Below, one piece after another: positions 1-9,277 of a DNA stretch of 64,000 nucleotides. The notes under the pieces were generated by a model that worked only from the letters and a program-made list of their open reading frames with translations, did no database searches and was not told the DNA's origin. The stretch's first letter is position 1. Every line of letters begins with the position of its first letter. The position numbers were made by a program, and so were the translations under genes. The stretch comes from Streptomyces sp. NBC_00539 (GTDB lineage Bacteria; Actinomycetota; Actinomycetes; Streptomycetales; Streptomycetaceae). The stretch is from positions 682,001-746,000 of the forward strand of contig NZ_CP107811.1 in NCBI RefSeq assembly GCF_036346105.1, written 5' to 3'.

Positions 1-3000
1 GATGCGCAGTCCGCGCAGCACGTCGGGGACGCCGGCGGCCGCGGGCAGGGGTACGGGAACGACCCGGAGGCGGCTGAGCGGTGCGGCCGCGTCCGCCGGC
101 GGGGCCGGTCGGGCTGCCGGGGCGGGCGGTGGGGGTGGTGTGGGCGCGGGTGGTGTGGGCGCGGGTGGCAGGCCGGTGCCCGCCCCCGCGAGGGCCGGTT
201 CCGGGGCCGGGGCCGCCGGTACCACCGCGTGGTCCGGCGGGGCCGCTCCGGGGGTGGAGGTGCGGGAGACGACCCAGTCGACGATGCCGCGCAGCGTCTT
301 GATGCGGGACAGTTCCTCGACCGCGGACTCGGCCGTACCGTCAAGGCTTTGCGGAAGCCCGATCCGGTCGGCGAGCGCGCCGGTGATCTCTACCCGCTTG
401 ATGGAGTCGATCGAGAGGTCCGCCTCCAGGTCCAGAGCCGGATCCAGCATGTCCCGGGGGTATCCCGTCCGGGCGTGCATGATCTCCAGCACCAGGTCCA
501 TCACCTCCTCGGCCGACCGGTGCCCGTCGTGGGCCTGCGGCGCCCGGGTGTCGGGAACGGCCGGGCCCGTCACCCCGGCGGAGGGTGGCGGCACGGTCGC
601 CGCCCGCGGGGCCGGCTGCCCGGCGGCGGTACCGTCTGGCCGGGCATCGGGCCGGCTCAGGGGCCGGCCGTTGTGGGCCGAGGGCGCCGGGGCCGCTTCC
701 GGACCCGGCATCCGGGCGCCTGCGGGCGCCGCCGCGCCGAGGTAGGCCAGCAGGACGTCCCGCTGTGCGTGGACCAGTTCGCGGCTTCCGCGGAGGTACT
801 CCAGGACCGCCTGCTCGGCGCCGGGACCCGTGGCCGCCGCCCGCGCGACCGGCTCGGAACCAGTGAGGACCGGCATTGCGCTCGCGCCGTCGCCGACCGG
901 AGCCGGGCCCGGGACGGCCCACCCCGCCGGCTCGGGGCCCGTGATCACCGGCACTCCGTTCACGGCGTCGGCGGGACCCCGGCCGGCCTGCGCGGCGCCG
1001 CCCGCGGCCGCACCCCGCAGGGGCTCGGCCCCCGGCGGCGGGGTGACGCGGACCGCCGGGCGCAGGCCGCCCGGGAGCGGGGCGCCGTCCGAGGTGCGGA
1101 CGAGGTGGCCGTCGACCAGCCATCCCGGGCGGCGCGGGGCACGGTCCGGCAGGCGGGAGGTGCGGCCGCGGAAGAGGGCGTCCGGGGCGACCGGCACGCC
1201 CGCCGCCGCCAGCTCGGCCAGCGCCGTCACCAGCCGGACCAGCCCGTGTTCGCCCGGCACGTCCAGCGGCACCACCGTGTGCGGCCGCCCGTGCAGGATG
1301 CGGCCCAGCAGCGCGGAGAGAACCCGGCCCGGGCCCGTCTCCACGAACGTCCGGACGCCGGCCGCGTACATGGCCTCCACCTGCTCGACGAACCGGACCG
1401 GCTCCGCGAGCTGGCGCGCGGCAAGGCTTCGTACCTCATCGGCCGAGGCGGGATACGGGCCCGCCGTGGTGTTCGACCACACCTCGACGCCCGGCGCGGA
1501 CACCGCCGTCACCGCCAGTTCCGCCGCCAGGTCGCCCGCCGCTCCCGCCACCACCCCGCTGTGGAACGCGCAGGCCACGGGCAGCGGTTCGGCCGACAGG
1601 CCCGCCCCGCGCAGCGCCGCCACCGCCGCGGCGACGGCCCGTGTCGGGCCCGAGATCACGCACTGCCGGGGCGCGTTGTGGTTCGCCACCACGCACCCGG
1701 TGCGTGCCGCCACCTCCCGTACCTCCTCCGGCGCCGCCGACACCGCCGCCATCGACCCCGGATCCGCCCCGGCGGCCGCGACGATCGCCTCGGCCCGGCG
1801 GACGCTGAGCCTCAGCAGGTCCGGCGTGTCGTACGCCCCGGCGGCCCAGAGCGCGGTGAGCTCCCCGTACGAGTGTCCGGCCACGTAGTCCGGCCGTACG
1901 CCCAGGTCCCGCAGCAGCAGGTGCGCCGCCGCCCCGGCCAGGCCGAGCGCCGGCTGGGCGACCCGGGTGTCGGTGACGGCCGCCCGTCGTGCGGCCCGCT
2001 CCTCGGGGGTGAAAGCCGCCGGTGGGAACATCGCCGCGACCACCCCGGCCGGCGCCTCGTCCAGGAGCCCGCGCAGCGCGGGAAAGGCCGTGAACAGCTC
2101 GGCGAGCATGCCGGGGCGTTGGCTGCCCTGTCCCGGGAACAGGAACGCCACCCGCCCCGGGTCGGCCGTCTCCTGCCGTACGTGGACCCCTTCCCCCGCG
2201 GTGAAGGTCCGCGCCCGCTCCAGCCGGGCCGCCAGTTCGTCGTGGTCTGCGGCGACGACCGCCACGTGGACCGGCCCGGGGTCGGCGGCGGCCTCCGCGG
2301 CGAGGTCGCGCAGCGCCCACGGCCGCCCGGCCGCGTCGTTCTCCTCCAGGCGGCCCGCGAGGCGTGCCATCGCCCGGCCGACGGCGCGCCGGTCCTCGCC
2401 GCGGAAGCAGAACAGTTCGGCCGGCCACTGTTCCAGCCCGTGCGCGGGTTCCTCGGCCGTGCCGTGACCGGTGAGCACGGCGTGGTAGTTGGTTCCGCCG
2501 AAGCCGAAGGCGCTCACGCCGGCGATGCGCCGCTGCGGGGGCTCCGGCCAGGGCCGGGCTTCGGAGGTGAAGGAGAAGGGGCTGGTCCGGGCCTGCCAGG
2601 CAGGGTTCGGGGTGTCGACGTGCAGGGTCGGGGGGCGCACGCCCGTGTGGACCGCCCGGGCCGCCTTGATCAGCCCGGCCAGGCCCGCCGCGCACTTGGT
2701 GTGCCCGATCTGCGATTTCACCGAGCCCAGTGCGCAGGAGCCGGGTTGGGCTCCGGATGCGGTGAACAGGTCGCTGAGGACGGTCAGTTCCGTGCTGTCA
2801 CCGACCACGGTGCCGGTGCCGTGCGCCTCGACCAGCCCCACCTCGCCCGGGCTGATCCCGGCGCGCTCGTAGGCCCGTTCCAGCGCTCGCCTCTGGCCTT
2901 CGGGCCGGGGTGCGGTCAGACCGAGCGAGCGGCCGTCGCCGGCGGCGCCGACCGCCTTGATCACGGCATAGACCCGGTCGCCGTCACGTTCGGCGTCCGC

Positions 3001-5802
3001 GAGCCGTTTCAGGACGAGCGCGCCGACGCCCTCGCCGAGGGCGATCCCGTCGGCGGCCGCGTCGAAGGGCCGGCAGCGGCCGCCGGGCGACAGGGCGCGC
3101 ACGGAGGCGAACATCAGGTAGTCGTTGATGCCGTTGTGCACGTCGGCGCCGCCGCACAACACCATGTCCGAGTCCGCGTCGCGCAGTTGGCGGCAGGCGA
3201 GGTCCAGGGCGGCCAGTGAGGAGGCGCAGGCGGCGTCGACCGTGCAGTTCGCGCCGCCGAGGTCGAGGCGGTTGGCGACGCGGCCGGCGATGACGTTGGC
3301 GAGGACCCCGGGGAAGGAGTCCTCGGTCAGGTGCGGCAGCTGCTCGTCCAGCGCGGGGGGCAGCTCCCCCAGGTAGGCGGGGTGCAGGGCGCGCAGTCCG
3401 TACGCGCCGGCCAGTTCGGTGCCGGCTTCCGCCCCGAAGACCACGGAGGTGCGGGAGCGGTCGAACTCGCGCCCTTTGCCGTATCCGGCGTCGGCGAGGG
3501 CGCGGGCGGAGATCTCCAGGGCCAGCAGCTGGACCGGCTCGATGCTGGTGAGGGACGCGGGCGGGATGCCGTAGGCGAGGGCGTCGAAGGGCAGCCGCCC
3601 GAGGAAGCCGCCCCAGCGGGAGGGGGTGCGCTCGCCGGCCCGCGCCGGGTCGGCGTCGTAGTAGAGCGCCGGGTCCCAGCGTTCGGCCGGTACCTCGGTC
3701 ACGGCGTCGGTCCCGGCGAGCACCATGGCCCAGTAGGCGGCGAGGTCGGGGGCGCCGGGGTAGGCGCAGGCCATCCCGATGACGGCGACGTCGAGCGGGT
3801 CGGGCCCGGGCTCCGGGGCGGGCTCCGGTCCGGCGAGTTCGGCGGCCCGCCGCTCCAGGAGCGCGGTCGCCCCCTCGGTCACCTGGGCGTGCAGTGCGGC
3901 GACGGTGGTGGTCGAGGTACGCAGGGTCGCGGCCTGCCCGAGCATGAACAGCCCTTCCGCGTACTGCTGTTCGGCGCTGACAGCCTCCAACGCGGTGCCC
4001 TCCGGCCGGGCCCCCGCGACGTCATCGGCCGCGGGCCGCCGCAGGCCCTTCGAAGCGATCCGCAGGCGGCCCAGGTTGAGGCCCTCCAGCTCCTCCCACA
4101 TCCGGCGCGGTTCAGTGCCGCTCTCCACGAGCCGGCGCCGGGTCTCCTCGAAGGTGTCGGCGTAGGGCGTGGCCGCGCAGCGCGTCGCGTGGCCGGGCGC
4201 GGTGTGCAGCAGCACGGTGCGCGTGCACTCCACCGCCGTCCGCTGGAAGCCCGGCAGCACCGCGCCGGCCGTCACCGCCTCCCGGGTGAACAGGTAGGCC
4301 GTTCCCATCAGTACGCCGACCCGCGCGCCGCGCGCCGCCAGTGGTGCGGCGGCCGCCGCCGCCATGGCCGCGGAGCGCTCGTCGTGGATACCCCCGGCGA
4401 ACAGCACGTCCAGCGCTTCCGGTTCGGGGCAGGCCAGCAGCCGTTCGATCTGCTCCTCCCACAGCGGGAAGGAGGCTCGCGGTCCGACGTGCCCGCCGCA
4501 CTCCAGCCCCTCGAACACGAACCGGCGGGCCCCTTCGGCGAGGTACCGCTCCAGCAGCCCCGGTGAGGGCACGTGCAGGTGGGTGCGGATGCCTGCGGAC
4601 TCCAACGGCGCGGCCTGCGCCGGGGTGCCGCCCGCGATGATCGCGTACGGCGGCCGGGCCTCGGCGACGGCCGCCAGCTGCTCGCGCCTGAGTTCCGGCG
4701 GGGCGAAGCCGAGCAGGCCCACGCCCCAAGGGCGTCCCCCGAGCCGTTCGGCGCTCTCCGCCAGCAGCCGGCGTACGTCCGGGCCCTCCATCACCGCGAG
4801 CGCCAGGTAAGGGACCCCGCCCGCGGCCGCCACCGCCCCGGCGAAGGCGGCCTGGTCGCTGACCCGGGTCATGGGGCCCTGTGCGACGGACGACGGCCGG
4901 GTGAGCGGCCGGGCCGACACCGCCGCCGACAGGTGTCCGGTGATGGCGGCCCGGACGGCCCGGAGCACGCCGCCCGTGGTCCGGTGGTGCCCGGCGAGCC
5001 GGGCGGCCGAGGCCCCGTCCTGCCCGACCGGCAGCAGCTGCGTCCGCAGGTCCCGGGCGCCGAGCAGGGCGTACACGGGCCCTTCGGGCGGTTCCAGGTC
5101 GGGCCGCGCGTAGACGCGGTGTCCGTCGACGAGCCGCGTCTCGGAGCCGTCCATCGCCCTGAGCGCGGCGGCCACCTGCCCGGGCAGACCCGCCTCCCCT
5201 TCGGTGGTCAGGGCCAGTTGTACGTCGAGCAGGACCCCGGCCGCTCCGCCCGCGACGGCGGCCGCCGCCGTGTGCGGGCCGATCCCGCCGAGGGCCCGTA
5301 CGGGCACCCCGACGTCCGGGTCCCCGAGCAGCTGCTGGAGCAGCACGAAGGTGGTGGCGCCGCCGACCCGGCCCCCGGCTTCGTGGCCCTTGGCGACGAG
5401 CGCGCCCGCGCCTGCGGCCACGGCGGCCGCGGCTTCGGCCCGGCTGGTGACCTCGGCCCAGACCCGGGGCCGTCCGGCCGCCGCGGCCCAGGCGGCCACC
5501 TCGGTCGCGGTGTGGTTCGTGGGGTCTGCGAGCAGCACCGTGTCCACCTCGGCCGGGAGATCCTGCGGCCGGGTGGGGCAGGCGGCGGGTACCCGTACTC
5601 CGTAGCGCCGCCCGGCCCCCAGCCTGCGGGCCAGTTCCGCGAAGCCGCGCCGCGCCGCGCCCGGCTCCCGGCCGAGGTCGAGCAGCCCCAGGGCCCCGGC
5701 CCGCTCGGCTGCGGTCACGATCCTCGGGTGCGGCTCCTCGAAGGGGCTGACGGCGACGACGAGGTCACGGGTGGCGGCGGAATGCGGGGGCTGGGGGGTC
5801 AC
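1..5802 (-). CDS. PUFA-type type I polyketide synthase (PfaD-like ER, KS, AT, ACP), 3' end cut by the window edge
   Basis: The frame is open from GTG at 5802 to the left edge (1,934 codons), so the C-terminus is missing. GAGGAG lies five bases before the GTG. Residues 1 to about 520 look like a PfaD/2-nitropropane-dioxygenase flavin enoylreductase. KS begins near residue 670 (DVAVIGMACAYPG), with active-site Cys859 in VDAACASS, then VEAHGTGT and SVKSQIGH. AT follows from about 1,220 (FPGQGSQRPGM, GHSYGEL near 1,310, CAFHS). After a Pro/Ala linker, one ACP carries LSIDSIKRVEI with its Ser near residue 1,800. The SIDSIKR and GHSYGEL motifs match PfaA-type synthases more than modular PKS. The last visible residues may lead into a ketoreductase, but this cannot be seen. 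A fused N-terminal PfaD is the odd point, since PfaD is usually a separate protein. Expected role: iterative synthesis of a reduced or partly unsaturated acyl chain. The divergent LysR gene is the likely regulator. Confidence 0.88.
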   Translation of the reverse strand, partial: MTPQPPHSAATRDLVVAVSPFEEPHPRIVTAAERAGALGLLDLGREPGAARRGFAELARRLGAGRRYGVRVPAACPTRPQDLPAEVDTVLLADPTNHTATEVAAWAAAAGRPRVWAEVTSRAEAAAAVAAGAGALVAKGHEAGGRVGGATTFVLLQQLLGDPDVGVPVRALGGIGPHTAAAAVAGGAAGVLLDVQLALTTEGEAGLPGQVAAALRAMDGSETRLVDGHRVYARPDLEPPEGPVYALLGARDLRTQLLPVGQDGASAARLAGHHRTTGGVLRAVRAAITGHLSAAVSARPLTRPSSVAQGPMTRVSDQAAFAGAVAAAGGVPYLALAVMEGPDVRRLLAESAERLGGRPWGVGLLGFAPPELRREQLAAVAEARPPYAIIAGGTPAQAAPLESAGIRTHLHVPSPGLLERYLAEGARRFVFEGLECGGHVGPRASFPLWEEQIERLLACPEPEALDVLFAGGIHDERSAAMAAAAAAPLAARGARVGVLMGTAYLFTREAVTAGAVLPGFQRTAVECTRTVLLHTAPGHATRCAATPYADTFEETRRRLVESGTEPRRMWEELEGLNLGRLRIASKGLRRPAADDVAGARPEGTALEAVSAEQQYAEGLFMLGQAATLRTSTTTVAALHAQVTEGATALLERRAAELAGPEPAPEPGPDPLDVAVIGMACAYPGAPDLAAYWAMVLAGTDAVTEVPAERWDPALYYDADPARAGERTPSRWGGFLGRLPFDALAYGIPPASLTSIEPVQLLALEISARALADAGYGKGREFDRSRTSVVFGAEAGTELAGAYGLRALHPAYLGELPPALDEQLPHLTEDSFPGVLANVIAGRVANRLDLGGANCTVDAACASSLAALDLACRQLRDADSDMVLCGGADVHNGINDYLMFASVRALSPGGRCRPFDAAADGIALGEGVGALVLKRLADAERDGDRVYAVIKAVGAAGDGRSLGLTAPRPEGQRRALERAYERAGISPGEVGLVEAHGTGTVVGDSTELTVLSDLFTASGAQPGSCALGSVKSQIGHTKCAAGLAGLIKAARAVHTGVRPPTLHVDTPNPAWQARTSPFSFTSEARPWPEPPQRRIAGVSAFGFGGTNYHAVLTGHGTAEEPAHGLEQWPAELFCFRGEDRRAVGRAMARLAGRLEENDAAGRPWALRDLAAEAAADPGPVHVAVVAADHDELAARLERARTFTAGEGVHVRQETADPGRVAFLFPGQGSQRPGMLAELFTAFPALRGLLDEAPAGVVAAMFPPAAFTPEERAARRAAVTDTRVAQPALGLAGAAAHLLLRDLGVRPDYVAGHSYGELTALWAAGAYDTPDLLRLSVRRAEAIVAAAGADPGSMAAVSAAPEEVREVAARTGCVVANHNAPRQCVISGPTRAVAAAVAALRGAGLSAEPLPVACAFHSGVVAGAAGDLAAELAVTAVSAPGVEVWSNTTAGPYPASADEVRSLAARQLAEPVRFVEQVEAMYAAGVRTFVETGPGRVLSALLGRILHGRPHTVVPLDVPGEHGLVRLVTALAELAAAGVPVAPDALFRGRTSRLPDRAPRRPGWLVDGHLVRTSDGAPLPGGLRPAVRVTPPPGAEPLRGAAAGGAAQAGRGPADAVNGVPVITGPEPAGWAVPGPAPVGDGASAMPVLTGSEPVARAAATGPGAEQAVLEYLRGSRELVHAQRDVLLAYLGAAAPAGARMPGPEAAPAPSAHNGRPLSRPDARPDGTAAGQPAPRAATVPPPSAGVTGPAVPDTRAPQAHDGHRSAEEVMDLVLEIMHARTGYPRDMLDPALDLEADLSIDSIKRVEITGALADRIGLPQSLDGTAESAVEELSRIKTLRGIVDWVVSRTSTPGAAPPDHAVVPAAPAPEPALAGAGTGLPPAPTPPAPTPPPPPAPAARPAPPADAAAPLSRLRVVPVPLPAAAGVPDVLRGLRI

Positions 5803-5933
5803 GGACGCTCCTCTTCCAGTGCTGTGTACGTGGCGCAGTACGGGGCGGAAGAACGGAAGGGCGCAGGGCTGTGGCAAGGGAGGGCGCGGCCGTCTCGTAC
5901 ATCGGCCGGGCGACCCGCCGTCGGTACCGGTCT

Positions 5934-5950
5934 TGTTCGGTTGTCGAACA
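5934..5950. promoter_or_regulatory. Candidate LysR operator in the 462-bp PKS/LysR intergenic region (5803-6264)
   Basis: TGTTCG-GTTGT-CGAACA is a perfect 6-bp inverted repeat with a 5-base spacer. Its core TTCGGTTGTCGAA also fits the T-N11-A LysR box. It lies 132 bp before the PKS start and 315 bp before the LysR start. This is the only clear symmetric element found in the 462-bp gap. The rest is GC-rich, with no credible ORF and no strong promoter hexamers recognised. Assignment to the adjacent LysR protein is inference. Confidence 0.45.
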
Positions 5951-6264
5951 TCCTCACGCCGCGTTGCATCGTGCGGGGGCCGCCTCACACTGTCAACAGG
6001 CATGCGGAATCGCCTGCTTCACACCATCGGCGGGCGCCCGCCGCGGGCCGGGACACCTGAACCGGCCTTCGGTGCGCCGTGGCCTGGGGCGTTACCCGTC
6101 CGGCCGGGCGGCCCCGGCCCGCAGACCGGCGCGGGGCGGGCCCGCGGGCATGCCGCGCCGGCATACCCGGCCGCCCCTCCCGGTATGAACGACCTCCGAT
6201 GGCACGGCAGTTGTTCACGCGACTGGCACTTACGAGTGCGGCCGCACGCGGTTACCGTCCGGTC

Positions 6265-7158
6265 ATGACCCCCACACTCGTACAGTTGCGCTACCTCGTC
6301 GCCGTCGCCGACTGCCGGTCCATCACCGGCGCCGCCTCCTCGGTCTTCGTCGCCCAGTCCGCACTGTCGCGTGCCGTCCAGGCCATGGAACGCGACCTGG
6401 GCGTGGAGCTCCTCGCCCGCCGGGGAAGGGGGGTGGACCTCACACCGGAGGGGGCCCGGGTCGTCCGGCTGGCCCGTACGGTCCTCAACGCCGTGGACGC
6501 CATAGACGACATAGGCAACCCCCACGGGAAGGGCGCACGGGCCGCCCTGACCCTCGTCACGACCCCCACCCTCGCCCTCGATCTGGCCACCGACCTGGTC
6601 ACCGCCTTCACCGAACGGCATCCGACCGTGGACGTCCGGGTCCGCCAGCACGACAGCAGAGAGGCGCTGACCGCCGAAGTCGGCAACGGGCGTTCGGAGC
6701 TGGCGCTGGTCGACCTGCCCGTCGACAAGGAGTTCTCGGCCCATTTCATCCAGGAGCGGGAGGTGGTGCTCATCTCGCCGATCGGCTCCCGCCTGCCGCA
6801 GCCCCTTCCGTTCCGCCTGCTCGACGGCCTGCCGATGGTGCTGCCCACCCCGGGGACCGGCCGGCGCACCGAGATGGAGGCCATGTTCAGCTGCCTGGGC
6901 GTGCGGCCCGTACCGTGTCTGGAAGTGGATGAGCGCCTCGCGTGGGTGACGGGCGTGACCGACGGGCGCGGCTCCGTGATCTGGTACCGCGACGTGGTGT
7001 CGAGGGCGTTCGGCAGCCGGGCCGAGATCCGCTCGTTCACCCCGCCCCTGCTGCGCCCCGTGGGCATCGCGCACGCCCGCCGGCCGCTGAGCCGGGCGGC
7101 CCGCGCCTTCATCGCGCACGCCGTGCACGATGCGCCCGTACGGGAACCCGTGCGCTGA
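6265..7158 (+). CDS. LysR-family transcriptional regulator
   Basis: This is a 297-residue protein of normal LysR length. The N-terminal winged helix begins LVQLRYLVAVADCRSI and continues SSVFVAQSALSRAVQAMERDLGVELLAR, the usual LysR helix-turn-helix. A periplasmic-binding-protein-like effector domain fills residues of roughly 90-290. I chose the ATG at 6265 because the alignment-like start MTPTLVQLRYL is standard for the family; the frame is open further upstream without family-like sequence. No strong Shine-Dalgarno is visible. It is divergent from the PUFA-type PKS across a gap holding a T-N11-A palindrome, so it probably controls that PKS and itself. The ligand is unknown. Confidence 0.88.
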   Translation: MTPTLVQLRYLVAVADCRSITGAASSVFVAQSALSRAVQAMERDLGVELLARRGRGVDLTPEGARVVRLARTVLNAVDAIDDIGNPHGKGARAALTLVTTPTLALDLATDLVTAFTERHPTVDVRVRQHDSREALTAEVGNGRSELALVDLPVDKEFSAHFIQEREVVLISPIGSRLPQPLPFRLLDGLPMVLPTPGTGRRTEMEAMFSCLGVRPVPCLEVDERLAWVTGVTDGRGSVIWYRDVVSRAFGSRAEIRSFTPPLLRPVGIAHARRPLSRAARAFIAHAVHDAPVREPVR

Positions 7159-7240
7159 CGGAAGGAATGCCCGCCCGGCATCGAACGATGCGCGAACGGT
7201 GGGCCGTTGGGCCTGGCGCCCCTTGCCGACACACCCTCAC

Positions 7241-8470
7241 ATGGGGCGCATGCCACGACTCCTCACGCCCCGCCTGGCCGCCGCCGCCCTCGCGACCGCG
7301 GCCGTCGCCACGATCCTGCCGTCCGCCGCCTGGATGAGCAGCGCCACCGCCACGGCGGCGGCCGCGCCCCCGGCGCCGGAGAAGAAGTGCACGCTCCCCG
7401 GCGGTCTCACCGAGCTCAGCGGTCTCGCCATGAGTCACAAACACCCGGGTGTCTTCTACGCCGTCAACGACAGCGGCAACACCAACCAGGTCTTCGCCAT
7501 CGACTGCGGCTCCACCACCGGCCGGCTCGCGGCCACCTTCACGGTCTCCGGCGTCGGCAACACCGACTGGGAGGCGCTGGCGATCGGCAAGGACGCCTCG
7601 GGCGGCCCCGCGATCCTCGTCGGCGACATCGGGGACAACCTCGCCGGCCGCGCAGAAATCACGGTGCACTCCTTCGCCGAACCCGACCAGCTGGCCAACG
7701 CCACGGTGACGCCGGTGACCTACCGCTTCGCGTACGCCGACGGCAGGCACGACGCCGAGTCGCTGCTCGCCGACCCCGTCTCCGGGCGGCTCTACGTGGC
7801 GAGCAAGGTCATCGGCGCGGCGGGCCGGCTGTACCAGGCCCCGCTGCCTCCGGTGACCGGGCAGCTCAACACCCTCACCGCGGTCCGGCCGGGCCCGGTG
7901 TTCGCCACCGACGGCGCGTTCTCCCCGACGGGGACCTCGTACACCCTGCGCAGCGGCGGGCCGCTGGGCGCCAACACCGCCACCGTGTACGACGCGGCGG
8001 GGGGCAAGCTCGCGGACGTCGCCCTGCCCGCGCAGTCGCAAGGCGAGACGGTGACGTACGCGGACTGCTCCGACCTGCTCGTCGGCTCGGAGAACGACAC
8101 GCAGATCTGGCGGGTACCGCTGCCGCCGGAGGCAGCGCCGGGCTGTGGTTCCGACCCGACCCCCACTCCCACGCCGACCCCCACTCCCACCCCGACCCCG
8201 GCGCCCGATGGCTTGAAGTTCCCCAGCCCCGGTCCGCAGACGTGCAAGTTCAACCAGTCCTGCACCATCCGGTTGACCGCCACCGGCGGGAAGCCCCCCG
8301 TCCGGTACTCCGCCTCCGGTCTTCCGTGGGGCCTGGCCCTCGACCCGGCGTCGGGGCGCGTCTCGGGCAAACCCTGGAGCAGCGGCACGGTCACGGTCAC
8401 CGCGACCGCCACCGATTCCACCGGGGCCGCCGCCGGTACGGCCTTCGCCCTGGCCGTCAACTGGTTCTGA
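7241..8470 (+). CDS. Secreted protein with Pro-Thr linker and C-terminal Ig-like (He_PIG-type) domain
   Basis: The 409-residue protein has an Ala-rich Sec-type signal peptide (about residues 1-45, ending near AAAAPPAP). A domain of about 260 residues follows with repeated motifs such as YAVNDSGNTNQVFAID and DTQIWRVPL, which suggest a beta-propeller-like fold. Next is a PTPTPT linker (8156-8205) and a domain of about 80 residues with KPPVRYSASGLPWGLALDPASGRVSG, typical of putative Ig domains on secreted enzymes and adhesins. ATG 7250 is an equally good start; neither has a strong ribosome site. The function is unknown; an extracellular binding or scaffold role is inferred. The 3' end overlaps the convergent gene by 14 bp. 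Confidence 0.75.
   Translation: MGRMPRLLTPRLAAAALATAAVATILPSAAWMSSATATAAAAPPAPEKKCTLPGGLTELSGLAMSHKHPGVFYAVNDSGNTNQVFAIDCGSTTGRLAATFTVSGVGNTDWEALAIGKDASGGPAILVGDIGDNLAGRAEITVHSFAEPDQLANATVTPVTYRFAYADGRHDAESLLADPVSGRLYVASKVIGAAGRLYQAPLPPVTGQLNTLTAVRPGPVFATDGAFSPTGTSYTLRSGGPLGANTATVYDAAGGKLADVALPAQSQGETVTYADCSDLLVGSENDTQIWRVPLPPEAAPGCGSDPTPTPTPTPTPTPTPAPDGLKFPSPGPQTCKFNQSCTIRLTATGGKPPVRYSASGLPWGLALDPASGRVSGKPWSSGTVTVTATATDSTGAAAGTAFALAVNWF
8156..8205 (+). repeat. Coding tandem repeat for a Pro-Thr linker
   Basis: Repeats of CCCACTCCCACGCCGACC type encode (PT)n between the two domains of the secreted protein. Such linkers commonly join extracellular modules. Confidence 0.7.
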
Positions 8471-9149
8471 GACGGTCCGAGGGCCCCTCCGGGGCCCGCT
8501 TCGCCCAGGCGATCACCGTACTGAGGCCGAGCAGGGCGGCGGCCCAGGCGGCGGGCTTCCAGGGCGTGGTCCGCCCCTCCAGCTCCGCGGAGACCCGTTG
8601 CGCGGGATCATAGGCGACCTCGACCCGGTCGCCGACCGCCGCCACGGCCCGGTCCTCCTTCAACTCGGCCGGGTAGCCGCCCGGGCAGCCGAGGACGAAG
8701 CGGTACACCGTCCGCGTGGGCGGAGCGCCTTCACCGGCGGAGTGCTGCACCTTGGTGTGCACCTCCCGCACGGCGCAGGTGGCGGTGGCCGGCCGGGCAG
8801 CCGCCTGATCGGCGGCCGCCACCGTCAGGAGCATCCCCAGGGACAGCAGCAGCGCCCCGAAGAACCCGCCGCTTCCCCCGACCGGCACGGCGTACGCCGC
8901 GCAGCAACCGAGGACCAGTACGGCGCCGCCCACCAGCGCGACGGCCCCCGAGGGCGCCGAGGAGCCCCCGTAGCACCAGCTCGCCCACCCGTACACACCG
9001 CCGGCGGCCACCCACGGCAGTACCGCCGTACCGGCCCGCCGAACCCGCCGGCCACCGTCATGCACCCCCACCACCCCCACCCATTGGGACGTCCCCGCCC
9101 CACCCCCGGTTGCCCCGGAGCACAGGCGCTCGGGGCTTTCGTGGCGCAT
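8457..9149 (-). CDS. Small membrane protein, possibly DUF3592-like
   Basis: The protein is about 230 residues from ATG 9149, and this start is uncertain. In-frame GTG codons near 9080 would remove a basic, low-complexity N-terminus and may be the true start. Three hydrophobic segments lie in the first half (around AVLPWVAAGGVYGW, ALVGGAVLVLGCCAAYAV and GFFGALLLSLGMLLTVAA). A soluble stretch with two Cys follows, including VGDRVEVAYDPAQRVSAEL, and then a last membrane segment AAWAAALLGLSTVIAWA. The VEVAYDP region between membrane segments recalls DUF3592 proteins. No function can be given. The 3' end overlaps the convergent secreted-protein gene. Confidence 0.6.
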   Translation of the reverse strand: MRHESPERLCSGATGGGAGTSQWVGVVGVHDGGRRVRRAGTAVLPWVAAGGVYGWASWCYGGSSAPSGAVALVGGAVLVLGCCAAYAVPVGGSGGFFGALLLSLGMLLTVAAADQAAARPATATCAVREVHTKVQHSAGEGAPPTRTVYRFVLGCPGGYPAELKEDRAVAAVGDRVEVAYDPAQRVSAELEGRTTPWKPAAWAAALLGLSTVIAWAKRAPEGPSDRLRTS

Positions 9150-9277
9150 GCGCGGACACTCGACCGCCGCCACGCTGACACGGGCCGCCGGATTCGCCGT
9201 CCCGATGGTCTCCACCGTCCGCCGCGTCGCCCACGTCAGGCCCGGGCCGGGCGAGCGGGCCGGTGACCCCGCGGCCC

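Noticed and set aside
229..3219. A 996-codon plus-strand frame opposite the PKS
   Set aside because: The minus strand encodes intact AT and KS with active-site motifs; the plus-strand product is low-complexity.
1..5802. The left-edge PKS as starter supplier for line 1
   Set aside because: At least 12 kb of unrelated genes, a different strand and separate regulators lie between; nothing in the sequence links them.
5934..5950. Possible LexA/SOS box
   Set aside because: Actinobacterial SOS boxes are GAAC-N4-GTTC; this dyad is GTTC-N7-GAAC, with the wrong order and spacing.
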